A DNA stretch of 64,000 bases from Panagrolaimus kolymaensis (GCA_028622995.1 JAJQJQ010000006.1:4836001-4900000), one strand, 5' to 3'; positions 50,503 to 62,741 are shown, counted from the first letter of the stretch. Program-made: numbers and translations. The notes: generated by a model from the sequence alone, not told the origin.

Positions 50503-50933
50503 TCATACTTCTAAAGCATAAAAAAAGTTAACATCACCTATAATCTTTTAATCATAGGACTTCCTTATGGTTTGCATTTTCATTAATCTTTGAATATGTC
50601 TATGCATAAATTTATGAATTTTTAAAAATAACAAGATAAATAAAGGTATAATTAAAATTGATCAATTTAAAAAGCCTATCGATGATTGACAGCAATCCAT
50701 AGGGAAGTCCTATGGATGATTAACAGCGATTAATAGGGAAAGCCTATGGATCGTCAAAACTATGGTATATTAATAATTGTTTAAAAAAGCTTTGAAATAT
50801 TGGAGAGTAATTGTTTGAGTTTTAATTTCCAACAAAATCTACTGAAAAAGTCAATAGATCATTGACTGCAATCTACTGAAAAAGTCAATAGATCATTGAC
50901 TGCAATCTACTGAAAAAGTCAATAGATCATTTT

Positions 50934-51116
50934 TCCACGAGTTGGGTCTTTTTTTCCACGAGTTGGGCACTTTTTTTTTTCCACGAGTTGGGTTTAAAAA
51001 CGTTGAAAAATTCCACGAGTTGGGCACTTTTTTTCCACGAGTTGGGCACTTTTTTCCACGAGTTGGGTACTTTCCACGAGTTGGGATTCCACGAGTTGGG
51101 ATTCCACGAGTTGGGC
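50934..51116 (-). repeat. CCACGAGTTGGG minisatellite, right arm
   Basis: Nine units on the complementary strand with the same spacer order as the left arm plus one extra unit. Confidence 0.9.
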
Positions 51117-51123
51117 ATTTCCC

Positions 51124-51138
51124 CCAGCCGAAGGCTGG
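51124..51138. repeat. GC hairpin at the right edge of the foldback element
   Basis: CCAGCC-GAA-GGCTGG, a perfect 6-bp stem with a 3-base loop, eight bases beyond the last arm unit. Same design as the hairpins at 24913 and 51559. Confidence 0.7.
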
Positions 51139-51143
51139 CGCGT

Positions 51144-52406
51144 GACAATTAAAAATTAAAATTATTTATGAGAAAGAAACGAGTGGATATTGTCGATGAG
51201 GGCTTTAAATTATTTTGGGATCTTTAGAAGGATTTAGTGGATTTTAATTGCAAGAATGTAGGGAAACATAAGACCATGATGAAAGCAATTTGTGCTGGGG
51301 AAATTTTAAGGCAAATTTTTCATTCCTTAAATAAGTATTATCAAAAGGAGTGGAGACTTTATTGGTATTTTCTATCGCTGGGATAAAGACATTTGCTGCC
51401 GTTAGGAGACTTTGAGTGTCTGGGATGAGGATCTTAGATCCCAAGGATGAGAAGGAGAGGATTTCATGGCATACGATTTCGAACTATGATGTAAATAAAA
51501 AAATTACATCATTTTAATTTAATTATTAATCTTTATATTATAAAAACAAATAGAGATCGCGGCCCGGAGGGCCGCTTCTTGCCTAGTATTTATAAAAGCA
51601 TCCTCAAATCAAATAAGAAAAATTCAGCAGTTTAAAAAATTTGTTATGTCTATTTTTTTTTTCTTTCAACTAACTATTTGGTTTATTTTTTTTGATTGCT
51701 CAATTAAATTTTATTTTATTTTGAATGTTTCTTTAATTCTTTATGGTCAGTTTTCTTCTGAATTATGACCACCATTTACATTGACATAAGAGACACTCCT
51801 TAATTTATTTCGCGGAGGAGCACGCATTTTTTAGTGATTCATGTTTGCATTTTTGTTTTTCATTCAAAAAATCTTTCGTTAACTTTTACTTTTAAAATAA
51901 AATTTTTAACCCGGACAAATTTTAACAATAAATTTTGAGATTCAAGCATAAATTAATTTTAAAAATGTATCCTCTAACTTTTTAATGTTCAAGAAAACAA
52001 AAATAAAGTCAAAACAGTTTACATGTGGACACCACTTTCTTCTTTTCTTTGATTAAAAAAAAAGCGAAAGCGAAAAAAACCAAAATAGGAAGAAAAAAAT
52101 AAGCTGCTCCTTTTTTGTTGAAAGTTTTGTAAGGATGAAGAAGCACGCAAGAAAGGCAAGCGAACGATAAGCAAGCAAGCATTCAATGGTGACAAACGCA
52201 ATTCACGAGACTCCTCTTCTTCTACAAGCACTGATTCATTTTCATTGACAAAACTTTTTTCTGCGCCTTTTTTGTATATTTATTATTAAATTTTTTTATT
52301 ATTCCTTTGATTTTTGTAGATTCAAACACTACCTAATAATTTTGCAACATTTTTGCAATCAGGTTCTCTCATTTATAAGCAGTATTGTTAAGCAAAAAAT
52401 ACAGAG
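51144..52406. other. Intergenic upstream of the RING gene
   Basis: 1.26 kb, AT-rich. Apart from the hairpin at 51559, nothing recognised. The 3' end carries a T-rich stretch ending TTTTTGTAG, which could be a splice acceptor for the leader of the next gene. Confidence 0.5.
51559..51575. repeat. GC hairpin, 7-bp stem with 3-base loop
   Basis: GCGGCCC-GGA-GGGCCGC, perfect, in AT-rich intergenic DNA about 850 bases upstream of the RING gene. Confidence 0.75.
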
Positions 52407-55400
52407 ATGATGCGGGATCTTCGTTCATTTACGGGAATAAATAGCACACAAAATATTTTTGCTGTTGCTCCAAATGCTGAATTTATTTTATTCAAGTGAG
52501 TTTTTTAGTATGATTTTAAAACCCATTTTATCGCTTGCTTTAAAAATAGAGCGATAAACAATGTTTGGCTAAAATATTTAACTGCATCTTTAATTAAAGA
52601 TTTTTAAAACTAACTAATTTTTTGTTTAGAAAAACTTCTCGAGATTTATATTATTTTAATCCTAATTGTCTTGAAATGAATCAAATTCTCACTCTCGTTT
52701 GCATCGATGATCTTTACTCTGATGATACAGTAAGCTTCAATCCACCTATAAATTCCTTACTTTTATATTTCAGATTTTTGATTTATTTTTTTATAATTCT
52801 CAGTTAGTTATTGCCCTTCAAAATTCAACTGATAATAGCATTAGTTTTGCTTTATGCTCAATTGAATCCAATCTTGTTATTGCAACTGAAATAAGACCTT
52901 CAAAAGCTTTAGTGAAAAATTCTGGAGGCTTCAGTAGAATTATTAATGATGAATTGGGTCCAGTTTTTATAAGTTTTCCTTCCACCTTTACTGATTCAAA
53001 TGTTGATAAACGAACAATAGATATTTTTCATGTTGGTGATTTTTTGACAGAAGATTTAAATCGAACCAAACGATTACCCATCCAACAACGATCTGATGGT
53101 GGTAAGTTTGTTTATGCTAAATTAAAAAAAAAAACAACAGCTGAAATACACACAGTCAGCTTTTTGATCGGAGTCTTTTACTGCTCGTCTTCATTGAAAA
53201 CTTTTTTAGAAGAACTTTGGTGTGATCCATTTATATCACGAAATGTATTATATTTTTTTAATCGATATAATCAACAACTTCTAACCATTTCCGCCACAGA
53301 CCATTATCAATGTAAAACTTTACAAACTCGTGCATTACCAAATGGAAAAGTTCCATGTCGGCATTTTGTTCATCGAAATATTATTGTTTTCGAGCATTTT
53401 GCTTTTGTATTCTTTTCGCAATTAATTGAAACTGGAAATATATCATCTAATGAATCAACCTGTCAAGCATGGAAACTTCATTTAAAGTAAGACTTTTTTT
53501 TTTAAATGCATGTTTTTCAAATGTTTGCACAAACCAAAAAAATGAAAATAAAAAAATCGTTTACCGAAGCTTTGATCTATTTTTTTTATCCATTTCATCA
53601 AAAAAATATTTTAGTTCACTCGAATGGGAACCATTGGATTTATTTTTAAGCCATCATATTCCAAGATCAAAAGTAGCCATCCGTTGTTGTTCAGGTGCTA
53701 ATCCAGAAAAAGTATTTATTCATGGTGGTTGCAACGTTTCGGGATGCACTGAACAAGTTCATTTATACGAACTCGATTTTGTTAGTTATTTTTTCTTCTT
53801 CCTTTTATTTATTCATTTTTTAAACCTTGTTTGCATTTCCCAAAAAAATATTTTTTTTAAAATCGTTTTACATTCCTTTTAATCGGGTTTTTTTTTCAGA
53901 GCGTTTCAGACCAAATTGAATATACGCAAGTTTTTACTGAACGCAGCATTGATACTTGCATTCCAACAACCACGCCTTTGACAATTAAAAAAACTCCTGC
54001 AATTGTTGAATATATTAACGTAGCTCGTGAAATGTTTACCAAAAGTAAAGCTCCATCAACAAAACCTAAAATTATTTTAAGAAAAGAAAAAGGTTACAGT
54101 AATGCCTCATCCATAGGTTCAACTTCTGCAACAACCAATGAATCAAGATTAGTAAGCAACGTTTTTTTTAAACTTTTTTTGACTGTACTGATTCATAAGA
54201 CATATGGGAAAAAAAAGTTTATCATTTTTTGTCTCTCTTTTCCGGAGGTTTGGTCAATGTCTTTTTCCCTCTGCTTTTTTTTGATAAAAAGTATTAACCT
54301 TATTATATTTGTGTTTTCAGTCGATGACTCCATCCCTACAATCATGTATCACTAATTCTAGCGCCAGTTCAGCTGCAAGTAATCTTAGTGGAAGTATGTC
54401 TTTAGTTTTTTATGGGAAAAACTTTTTTGTGAGAAGGTCGAGAAGAAATGAACGCTTTATTTAAGACGGTTTAATTTTTTTACAATGTCGGATAAAACGT
54501 TTTTTAAATTAACACTCAAGAGATTCATGAAACGAGATTCTTAGTGAAGGCTTTTTTCTAAAAAAGTTAACCTTAAAATAAATATTACTATTTCGCACAA
54601 ATCTTTACCAAAACAAAAGGACTAAAAAATCTTTTTCTAATTTTCTAAAATGATGTTAAGCTTGAACTCTATGATCTTTATTTTTGTGTGTAGTGTAAAA
54701 GCAGCTTCGTTGACTTTTTTTATTAGCCTAAAATTTTTTTATTGATGAACTCCTATTTTAAAAAAGAACCACCCATATTTTATGTCCTTTTTAGGCAAAC
54801 TTTTTTCATTAATTTTCAACTTATTTTTATCTCTTTTTTATTCCTAAAAATTTAACACCTTTTTTGCTCACTCCAACATAAAAAAAAGTATTCAGGAAAG
54901 ATTATAAATTTTGATTTCCGCTTATTTGGATGGCTCCAACGTTTTTTATGCACAGACAAAAAGTGTATAATCGCTTTTTATTCCCAACTCCATTAACTTT
55001 GTACAAAATGCAGCAACAACGACCGACTCTGACTTTGACTATAACTTTGATTTTCGGCCAAATTTAGCTGCTTTAATTTGACTTTTTTTTTGTCCTGGCT
55101 AAAAAAATAGTGGAGGTTCGTCCATGATAGTACTAACTTTACATGTATCAAAACGATACAACCTTTCCCTTCCCATTTTTTTTGTATCTCTTCTCTTTGA
55201 TCAACGAGAGGAGATGAGACCTTTTTTCATGATTGCTTTTTTCGCTTAAAAAACGAGGCAAATGTTGCGACAATTTCACGTACATACAAACGTCGTAAAA
55301 AAGCTATAGTCTGCAAAAAATAAAAATATAAACGAAGATGAAACTGTTTGCCCATTTTTTTATGTATGCCTAAATTTTTGATATATTTTTTTTTCATTGA

Positions 55401-57356
55401 TAGTCGAGAATAGAATGCGTTCAATCAAAAAATAATATGTTTACAGACTTTCCTTTTTTCCTCTTTTCTTGGCTTGCCTTCAATCAAAATACATAAACGC
55501 GGGGGTTTTTTTATTTGAATTACCTTTTTCATCTTCTCCCTTTTTTGTGGCTTTTTTTGTATAAAAATATTTTTACTTTTTTTTGCAGTTATGAATTGGA
55601 GTCGTCAATTATCACTTGAACCAATGTTTGGTGATTCTCCTCAACTAAGTGAACAATTAGCAAATGCTAAAACTATGGGATTTTCGGATAATGAAATTAT
55701 GTCTGCTATCGCAATGAATAATAAACATAATAAAGATAAAGTATGTTTTTTTTTCTATGTTTAATAGGACCTTTACCATTAGCTTATCAGTGCTTTAGTT
55801 TTTTATTTGACCCTTTTGTTGTTAGCTTTTCCGGTCCTGTTATTAAGGTTATTAGGGCTACAAAGTTTGGTCAAAAAATAAAGCACAAATTAAGATTAAT
55901 AAAGCCATGATTAAGTAAAACAAGAATTTTAAATTATTAAAATGGAAAGCTTTAGATTCAAGGAATTTCTTGTATGTACTTCCACTTTTGGGGAAGCTTT
56001 AATCAGATTTATGAGAACATTCTGAATCCAGTTATCATTTTTAGCATAAATTCATGCTTTTTTCTAGGTTTTTACTCCCTTCCGTTCCGCTGATCATATG
56101 GTGGAAATACTTTCACTGGTTCAAAAGGTTAATGCATCACCGGAATCTATCGAAAATAAACCATCTCCACCTCCACGATATTTAGATCGTTATAATAGCC
56201 ATCATCGTTCAAGTGATGAAGATGCTGAAAATGATCCAAATGCTGATAGACTTTCCACCGAAACCAATGCTGCTACATTAAAATTTCCTGCAAAGTAAGA
56301 AACAACAAAAAATCTTATCAAAAAAAAAAAGCAATAAAATTTAATTGCTATTTTTTTAATTTTTAGATGGACTTCATCAGCGTTGACTCCACGTTCGGTG
56401 TCAGTTAATCGATCGGCATCATTTACCAATGCCCATCATAATTACAGGTCAAGTCCATTGCTTCATCGCCCTCGATCAGGATATTATTTACAATCATTGG
56501 GTGGAAGTACAACTTGTCTCAATGCAAACACAAATAGTAATGCTGTTTCAAGACTTATTGAAACTTTTAATAATGAAAGAAAAGGATTAATTGAAGAATT
56601 TGCTAAAGTTCTCGATGACATGAAAGTTAGTTTTTTTTATTTTCAAAATCAGAATGTGGTTTAAGCAAAAAGCGAAGCATATTTCAAAACCAGTTTTAAA
56701 AAATACTAACAAATCCTATTTAAAAAATTTTTTAGCGAAAAAATAAGGACAATCTCAATGATCAACGAGAACTTAAAAATAAATTAGGTAATCTTGAAGA
56801 AGAAAATGAAAAGCTTAAAATGCAATTGCGTGATCGGGATATGTTGGAGCAACGATATGATCACCTCGAAATGAAAAATAAACAAATGGGTGAACAATTG
56901 GAACAAAAATTCCGTGAAATTGTTGAACTTGAAACTCAAGTTAATTCAATGCCAAATTTTGCTCAAGAATTAGATGAGCTTCGTCAACAAAAGGATGAAA
57001 AGGAACATGAAATTATTGATTATCGTAATCAAATCGATTCCTTACAACGTGAATTACAATATTTATCTGAACCCGCTGAAGCTATATCAGAGCTTCAAAA
57101 TGATTTACTGCAATTGAAAATGGAAAATAAAGAATATCGTGAAAAGCAAGCTATTCTTGCTTGTACAACATGCATGGATCAACCTGTAAGCATCTCTTTA
57201 TAAAATGAAAAAGGAATAATAAAGTGAACTTTTTAGCGAAATATCTTATTCATGCCATGTTTACATTTTACATGTTGCTCAAGTTGCGCATATAAAACAG
57301 ATCATTGTAGTATTTGTCGTACACGAATTATGGGAAAAGTTGAAGTTTATCAATAG
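52407..57356 (+). CDS. Large protein with UBA-like, coiled-coil and C-terminal C3HC4 RING domains
   Basis: Twelve exons: 52407-52495, 52630-52729, 52804-53101, 53141-53486, 53615-53780, 53900-54151, 54321-54393, 55589-55740, 56068-56294, 56367-56625, 56736-57185 and 57237-57356; 843 residues in frame. The N-terminal 350 residues are a beta-rich, probably propeller-like region (VFIHGGCNVSGCTEQVHLYE). Then a UBA-like helix bundle (LSEQLANAKTMGFSDNEIMS), a Ser/Arg-rich linker, and a long coiled coil (RELKNKLGNLEEENEKLKMQ onwards). The protein ends with a RING: CTTCMDQPRNILFMPCLHFT, CCSSC, then DHCSICRTRI. This spacing is the IAP/MIB-type RING used by E3 ubiquitin ligases, including the terminal hydrophobic strand (KVEVYQ). 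No BIR repeat is present. The seventh intron is 1.2 kb, the longest in the window. Likely a cytosolic E3 whose targets are unknown. Confidence 0.85.
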
Positions 57357-57945
57357 TCTATAATTTTACCATCTCTATCACTCACAATTCTATTCGACAT
57401 TCTAATCAACCTTATTAAATAAATAAAAAATATACGGGTTTTTTTCTCAAATATTATTTTACCACATAGCTTCTCAACAACTGCCGACGCCGTTCGTGTA
57501 TTAGCCTCTATCTTTTCATCGCTGCTTTCGATTGCTTTTTTGGCATCAATGATTTTTTTCTTCGTTAGAAAATTATCTTTGACTTTTATTTATTTTGTTA
57601 TGAATAACTTTTTTTAATATGAAAAAATAAAGAATGAATAAATAAACCGAGATAATTCATATTTTTTAATACAAGTTTTTTTTTTCCAATCAAATTTAGA
57701 ACACTGTTAAAAATACATACCTTTGATTGAATAAATCCCGACGATTAATTGTACATTTATATAAAGTTTTTGTATGGACTTAAAATGAATGTGTAATAAT
57801 AAAATTTTATTTTTCAGATGAAATCATAATGAATTTGTACGTATATTTACAAACAAACAATTTTTAAGTACTCAATAAAATAAACCTTTGATTTTGAAAA
57901 TTATTTCAAAGGAATATTTTTCTCCTCGAAAAGAAACAAACTGAT
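57357..57945. other. Intergenic between convergent genes
   Basis: About 590 bases of AT-rich DNA carrying the 3' ends of both genes, with AATAAA signals. No gene. Confidence 0.5.
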
Positions 57946-58462
57946 TTAATTCTTAGCTGCTGCTGCTTTGTTTTTATTTGAGCCAATAAGATATGCGGCT
58001 CTAGCAAATGGAGCATAAGCTGGAATAAGCTGAGGAGCAGCTGCAAACACTGGGGGAGCAGCAAATACTGGAGCTGGAATTGGAAGTGGAGCTGGAGCAA
58101 ACATTGGTCTTGGTGCTGGAGCAGCGAACATTGGTGGTGGTGGAGGAGGAGCGAACATTGGCGGTGGTGGAGGAGCAGCGAATGCGAAATGTGGTGGAGG
58201 AGCTGGAACGGCGAACATTGGTGGTGGTGGAGGAATTGGAGCTGCAAATGCAACTGGTGGAGGTGGTGGTGGCAATGCTGGAGCAGCGGCTATAACTGGA
58301 GCAGTAGCAAAATATCTTCCATAAAATGGATAGGCTGCAGGAACGAGATATTGAGCATTAAGGGATGCAACGAGGCAAACCAAGAATCTAAAAATATTTA
58401 GGGATGTATAAAAAACTAAGCGCCGTAAAAATGCAAAAAACTTACACAGCAGTAACCTTCAT
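57946..58462 (-). CDS. Ala/Pro-rich repetitive secreted protein
   Basis: Two exons, 58462-58446 (only 17 nt) and 58387-57946; 152 residues. The signal peptide (MKVTAVFLVCLVASLNAQ) is split by the intron. The mature protein is a repeat of P(3-6)-M/V-F-A-x-P/A units (PPPPPPMFAAPAPRPMFAPA), without Cys, ending YAPFARAAYLIGSNKNK. Such polyAla/polyPro-Phe proteins occur in nematode cuticle, eggshell or other extracellular coats; the specific role is unknown. A TATA-like box at 58571-58576 lies about 110 bases upstream. The high GC of the repeat (GGTGGTGGAGG on the plus strand) makes it stand out from its surroundings. Confidence 0.85.
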
Positions 58463-60126
58463 TTTTGTAAAATTGAGGATTGCAAGAGTTTTTGAGAGAA
58501 AGCAAAAAAAAAATGAATAAAAGTGAAGACCGTTAGAAAACGATGATTAGGGTCCAGACTTGTTCATGATTTTATACTACCTATACATGAGAATGATGTT
58601 GTTAAAAGGCGGGAGGATGCGCGGCGATGATGGTCAGAAGTGTTAAAAGAAAGACAAAAAAAAGTCAACGAAAGAGAAATAATGTTGTTTCTAAGCTTAA
58701 AGCAAATAAATTATTTCTCTTTTAAAGTGGACAAAACCGGAAACATACCACCTCACAAAAGTTAGAAAAGAGACAACGTTTGCGTCGTCGGCTCTAATTT
58801 ACAAATACATACATATATTACCATCATCGTCATCGAGTTATCATTTTTGATGGTCAAAGAAAGAAAAAAGCTAGAACTAATAATTCTGTAGAAAGTTGTT
58901 GTGCATACATGTAAGTGTTACAGAAGATTTTGCAACACATTTATAATTTTTTCCGTTCATTTTTTTTTAAATTTACATTTCCTTTTTTCATTTCCAATTT
59001 TTTTTTGCAAATGAGAAGTGTATTTTTTTTCTTCTTCGAATAAACTACAAGTAGTGGACAAAGTAAAAAAAATTTATCGTCGTCGTCTCGATCACTTTTT
59101 TTGTCTTGAAGAATCTCTCTCACTTTTGATTGCGCATCAGTTTGTGTTTGCTTTAAGGATACTACTATTCGCTTAATAATAAAAAAGTCTAACAACGTTA
59201 CGTTTCATAAAAAAATGATTACAACGAAATTTTTTTTGACTTGTACCAAATTTCAAGGTGTTAAAAATTAAACAAACATTAAAAATAAAACAGGATTTTG
59301 AGACGTATCATAGCCAAGATTACCTCTTGAAAAATATTCTTTTAAAATCAAACAAAAAAACTATGTCTCTTAACTTTTTTTTAAATCATAAAAATAATAA
59401 AACCAAGTAGCAATATCATAGCTAATGCATAAACCAAATCTGTGACTTCAATTTCGCTATAGTGAAATACCGTATTCTTTTTTAATACTTGTTTTTTTTA
59501 TAAATCAAAGCCATGAGATTATTGCTACATAAATCCCTTTTTTACATTTCTCTTTTTTTTCTTCTAACGTTTATTTGTGTTGTCCACTACAAAAAAATGT
59601 TTATCTTTTGTATTCCCGTTTTTTTTTCATCGTCTTCAAAAATCTTAGAGTTCTTTTGTAATACTTGCAAGAACGGAAATGCAATACGACGACAAAATAA
59701 AATATATATGATGCAACTTGAGAATAAGAAAGAATAAGTTGGATTGCAATTGTTTGAGATTTGAAAAAAAAATCTCGCATGAACAAGTTTTCAAGTTGTT
59801 GGATCTATTCCAAATAGCTTCTTCAATAATCGTATTGTTATTGAAGCTTATTTTCTTTGAATTTTTGTAAACTTGATTTTAATAAGAGATTAAGAAATCA
59901 AAACACAAATAATATAAAAATTATTGTTGAAGCTTAAGATTAAGCTTCAAAAAAAGCAAACCTTAAACTTTAAAAAAGAAGCGTCATTTTCGAAGCTAAG
60001 TAAGTCTCCAACCTGAAGTACTCATGAAAAGCTAATAACATTTTTGTGTTCGCAGTTTGATCTTTGAAGAAAAGACCATGAATTAGATTGGAGTGGATAT
60101 TGGTTTGTTTATTGCGCTAACCATAG
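58463..60126. other. Intergenic, no clear gene
   Basis: 1.7 kb, AT-rich. Several short open frames of low-complexity composition; none convincing. Confidence 0.5.
58571..58576 (-). promoter_or_regulatory. TATA-like box upstream of the Ala/Pro-rich gene
   Basis: TATAAA on the minus strand about 109-114 bases before the start codon. Confidence 0.4.
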
Positions 60127-60297
60127 ATTCATAAAGAAAGAGTTAATTTAAGGTTCGTTCATGCTGAAATGATCAATGGTCAACAACAAGGTGTCCAATG
60201 GCAATCAGTAACTAATGGCGATCTTTTTGCTGCAACCTCAAGACATGGTTGCTATTATCATGATACCCAAACTTACCTTATCGTTTTAAAATATTAA
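60127..60297 (+). pseudogene. Isolated exon-like open frame, possible gene fragment
   Basis: A 56-codon open stretch directly after a TAG, containing GQQQGVQWQSVTNGDLFAAT and RHGCYYHDTQTYLIVLKY before TAA. It has balanced amino-acid usage and looks like a final exon or relic. No good acceptor is obvious at its start, and no partner exons were found upstream. Family not recognised. Confidence 0.35.
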
Positions 60298-60786
60298 GTA
60301 AATTTGGTTTTTAATAAAGATTTTTCTATGTAAAGTGGTTATAATAAATTAATTTCAAGAAGGTTAGGTTATCTCTTAAATCAATGTTTTTGTTTAGAAA
60401 ATGTGCACCCCCATATTAACAAATCGTAATAAAATTATTCAAACATAATGGAAACAGTAAAATTGAAACTAAAGGTTTGTATTCAATCGGAGCTGTTAGA
60501 GAGCTCTTCTCGAGTTATGTATCCTCCTCTAATGTTCAATAGAAAATAAAAACAATTGTTTTGTTTTTATAGCTTTGTCAAGATTTGTTTTCTCGTAGAA
60601 ATCAATTTGTTGATGAAAAAAAAAGAATCCAAATTTCTGAAGTTCCAATATCGTTTTTCTATGGCCAAAAGTGCTTGAAATGCTAAAAGCAAAGTCAAAG
60701 AAATTTCACCAACTTTCAACCATTTTCATTTGTTGATTTAGCAAAACGAATAAATTTTATTTTATAAGTTTGTTAATTTATATAAA

Positions 60787-61573
60787 ATGGGGCCATTACC
60801 AAATGAACCTTCAAAAGATGTTAAAAAGGATTTTTCTGATAATGAAGGTATTTTTTCATTTATTCATACAACGTTTAAACCATTTTTTTTAGATTATGAA
60901 CAAGATGGTTGGCAAATTGGATATGCTGTTGAATTAAATGGTATTGGAATACAAAGAGTTGTTGAAAATCCAGCTGATAATGATTCTGAAAGTGGTATAT
61001 TTTATATTTATATTGGACCCATCTTACTTTTACTCATTTTTAGATGGATATGAAGGACCTGGTGAAGGAAGTGATAATGAAATGGATGAACATGAAAGAG
61101 CTGGATACCAACAAATTCCATTCTCTGTTGAAACAGCAGATGATTCAGAAGATTCTCACAGTGAAGACGAAGAAAAACAAAATGATGCCACTTATGGCGA
61201 TGCTGCTGGAAAATCAACTGATTCTGAATACAATGCTTTAGAAGAGGAAATAACAGCAGCAGCATTGCCAGAAACATTACATGCTTCAATTCAAAAAGAA
61301 TTTGAACAGGTTTTAATGCTTTTAAATTTACTGAACTAATTGTATTCAATGTTTCAGGCATTATCAAGCGCAAAAGAAATTCACCTTAAAGATTCGGAGT
61401 TACTTGGGGCAATGCATTCAAGCTCCTGCAAAATTGAATTAGATGATGCAAAAATTGATGAAATAAAAGAAGCTGTTTCAAGGATCTCGCTGCCTCCGCC
61501 GTCTTGGGCTAAAGATATCGATGACGAAAAATTAAAGCAAATGTTGCAAAATATCAAATCTAGGAAAATTTAA
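60787..61573 (+). CDS. MEA1: MEA1 (male-enhanced antigen 1) family protein
   Basis: Four exons: 60787-60847, 60893-60994, 61044-61309 and 61358-61573; 214 residues. Highly acidic. Contains the conserved Gly-Tyr-containing motif (ERAGYQQIPF, like AGYSYQPL in vertebrate MEA1). The conserved C-terminal helix follows: DDAKIDEIKEAVSRISLPPP, then SWAKDIDDEKLKQMLQNIKS, matching the family's VSLPAPxxPAWAxxISDxxW pattern. MEA1 is a small conserved protein of unclear function. The gene is followed 157 bases later by TFIIF-beta on the same strand, then QTRT2, suggesting an operon. Confidence 0.8.
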
Positions 61574-61712
61574 CTCTTTTTACAATTTTTACTTTGTTGT
61601 TTTGTTCGTATGTATAAAACTTTCACTTATTTTTTTATATTTTTTGTTTTGTTTTGCTGTTGTTCTTTCAGCATTGATATCTTTTGCTACTAAACATAGC
61701 CATTAATACGAT

Positions 61713-61723
61713 TGTTTTTTTAG
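61713..61723 (+). promoter_or_regulatory. Likely trans-splice acceptor of TFIIF-beta
   Basis: TGTTTTTTTAG followed six bases later by the ATG at 61730. The preceding 140 bases, after the MEA1 stop, include a T-rich region such as precedes SL2 sites. Confidence 0.55.
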
Positions 61724-61729
61724 AAAAAT

Positions 61730-62741
61730 ATGTCCGAAGCAAATTTATCACGTAAAAGACCGAATGTTGATATGGTCGATTGTGAGAGAGCATCTCGAGG
61801 AGTTTGGCTGGTAAAAGTTCCACGATATTTGAGCGAAATTTGGGATAAAAATGAAGGAAGTGATGTTGGCCGTCTTGTTCAATTGAGTGCTGATGTTGTT
61901 AAACTTATCAGTACAACACCTGATGAAACCTCTGAAGTATGTTTTTTCTCTCGTTATCATTGTCAGACATTTTTTGCTTTATCTATGTATGTTTTCAGGC
62001 CACAACTAACGTGAATGGTTTAACAGCTGCGACTGGCGCCTCTTCTTCCGCTCGACAGACTTTACGTAAAGTTCAAGATGTTAAAGATTTAAAGCCAATT
62101 ACTGCCAAAAATAACAAGAATGTCTCTGTGCCTAAAGAACATTCATTCAAATTTCGTAATCTCGATGGTCAAAGCCTTGGTGTGATTTTAGAAGATAAAA
62201 CTCATTTGAAAGAAGAAGCCGACATTAAATCTGGAAAGCTTACTTGTGAAGGCAGAGTAATTGATTTAAATGTCTTTTTTTTTGTCTTACAATTTAGTTT
62301 TAGGTTGTTATTCGAGCAGAATGTCAACCACCAAATTCAGATCAATATATGAAAATGAAGATGAGTATGATTCGACAAGCTAAAGAACCTGTTTCAATGG
62401 CAAAGAAAATAGATCGTGCTGTTGTTGCTTACAAACCTACAGCTCAACATGCTGAAAATGCTTTAAAAGATAAGGGTAAAAAAGATACCGGTGCTGCAAG
62501 AAATGTTCGAGCTGGTCGTGAACATGTTATGGATCTCATATTTGAAGCATTTGAAAAGCATCAATATTATCGATTGAATGATCTTCATGCAATTACTCAA
62601 CAACCACAAGGATATCTTCGTGAAATTTTAACTGATATTGCAATTTATAATAATTCACCACAACATAAGTCAATGTGGGAATTAAAACCTGAATATCGTA
62701 ATTATCGACCATCCGGTGAAACTCCTATGGAAGAAGATTAA
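61730..62741 (+). CDS. GTF2F2: Transcription factor IIF subunit beta (RAP30)
   Basis: General RNA polymerase II initiation factor; with TFIIF-alpha it brings Pol II to promoters. Exons 61730-61936, 61999-62256 and 62304-62741; 300 residues. The N-terminal dimerisation barrel starts with GVWLVKVPRYLSEIWDKNEG and GRLVQLS, later FKFRNLDGQSLGVILEDK and GKLTCEGRVVIRAECQP. The C-terminal winged-helix DNA-binding domain is recognisable as GREHVMDLIFEAFEKHQYYR, followed by LNDLHAITQQPQGYLREILT and MWELKPEYRNYR. The Ser/Thr/Asn-rich insert around 70-100 is longer than usual. Nuclear. Middle gene of a probable three-gene operon. Confidence 0.95.

Larger units (their letters stand above)
49036..51116. 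mobile_element. Foldback-type element with repeat-built inverted arms
   Basis: Two inverted arms, left 49036-49384 and right 50712-51116, are near-identical reverse complements. The outer part of each arm is an array of CCCAACTCGTGGAA units with poly-A spacers: eight on the left and nine on the right. Inside it is a 34-bp unit (ATCTATTGACTTTTTCAGTAG...), two copies left and three right. Then comes about 180 bp of unique arm sequence ending at GTTAATCATCCAT. The middle (about 1.3 kb) has short minus-strand coding-like remnants. Long arms made of direct subrepeats resemble Drosophila FB and C. elegans foldback elements. No clear target duplication was found. A CCAGCC-GAA-GGCTGG hairpin abuts the right end, and a degenerate GGCCAGCCGAGACTG the left. 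Confidence 0.85.
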
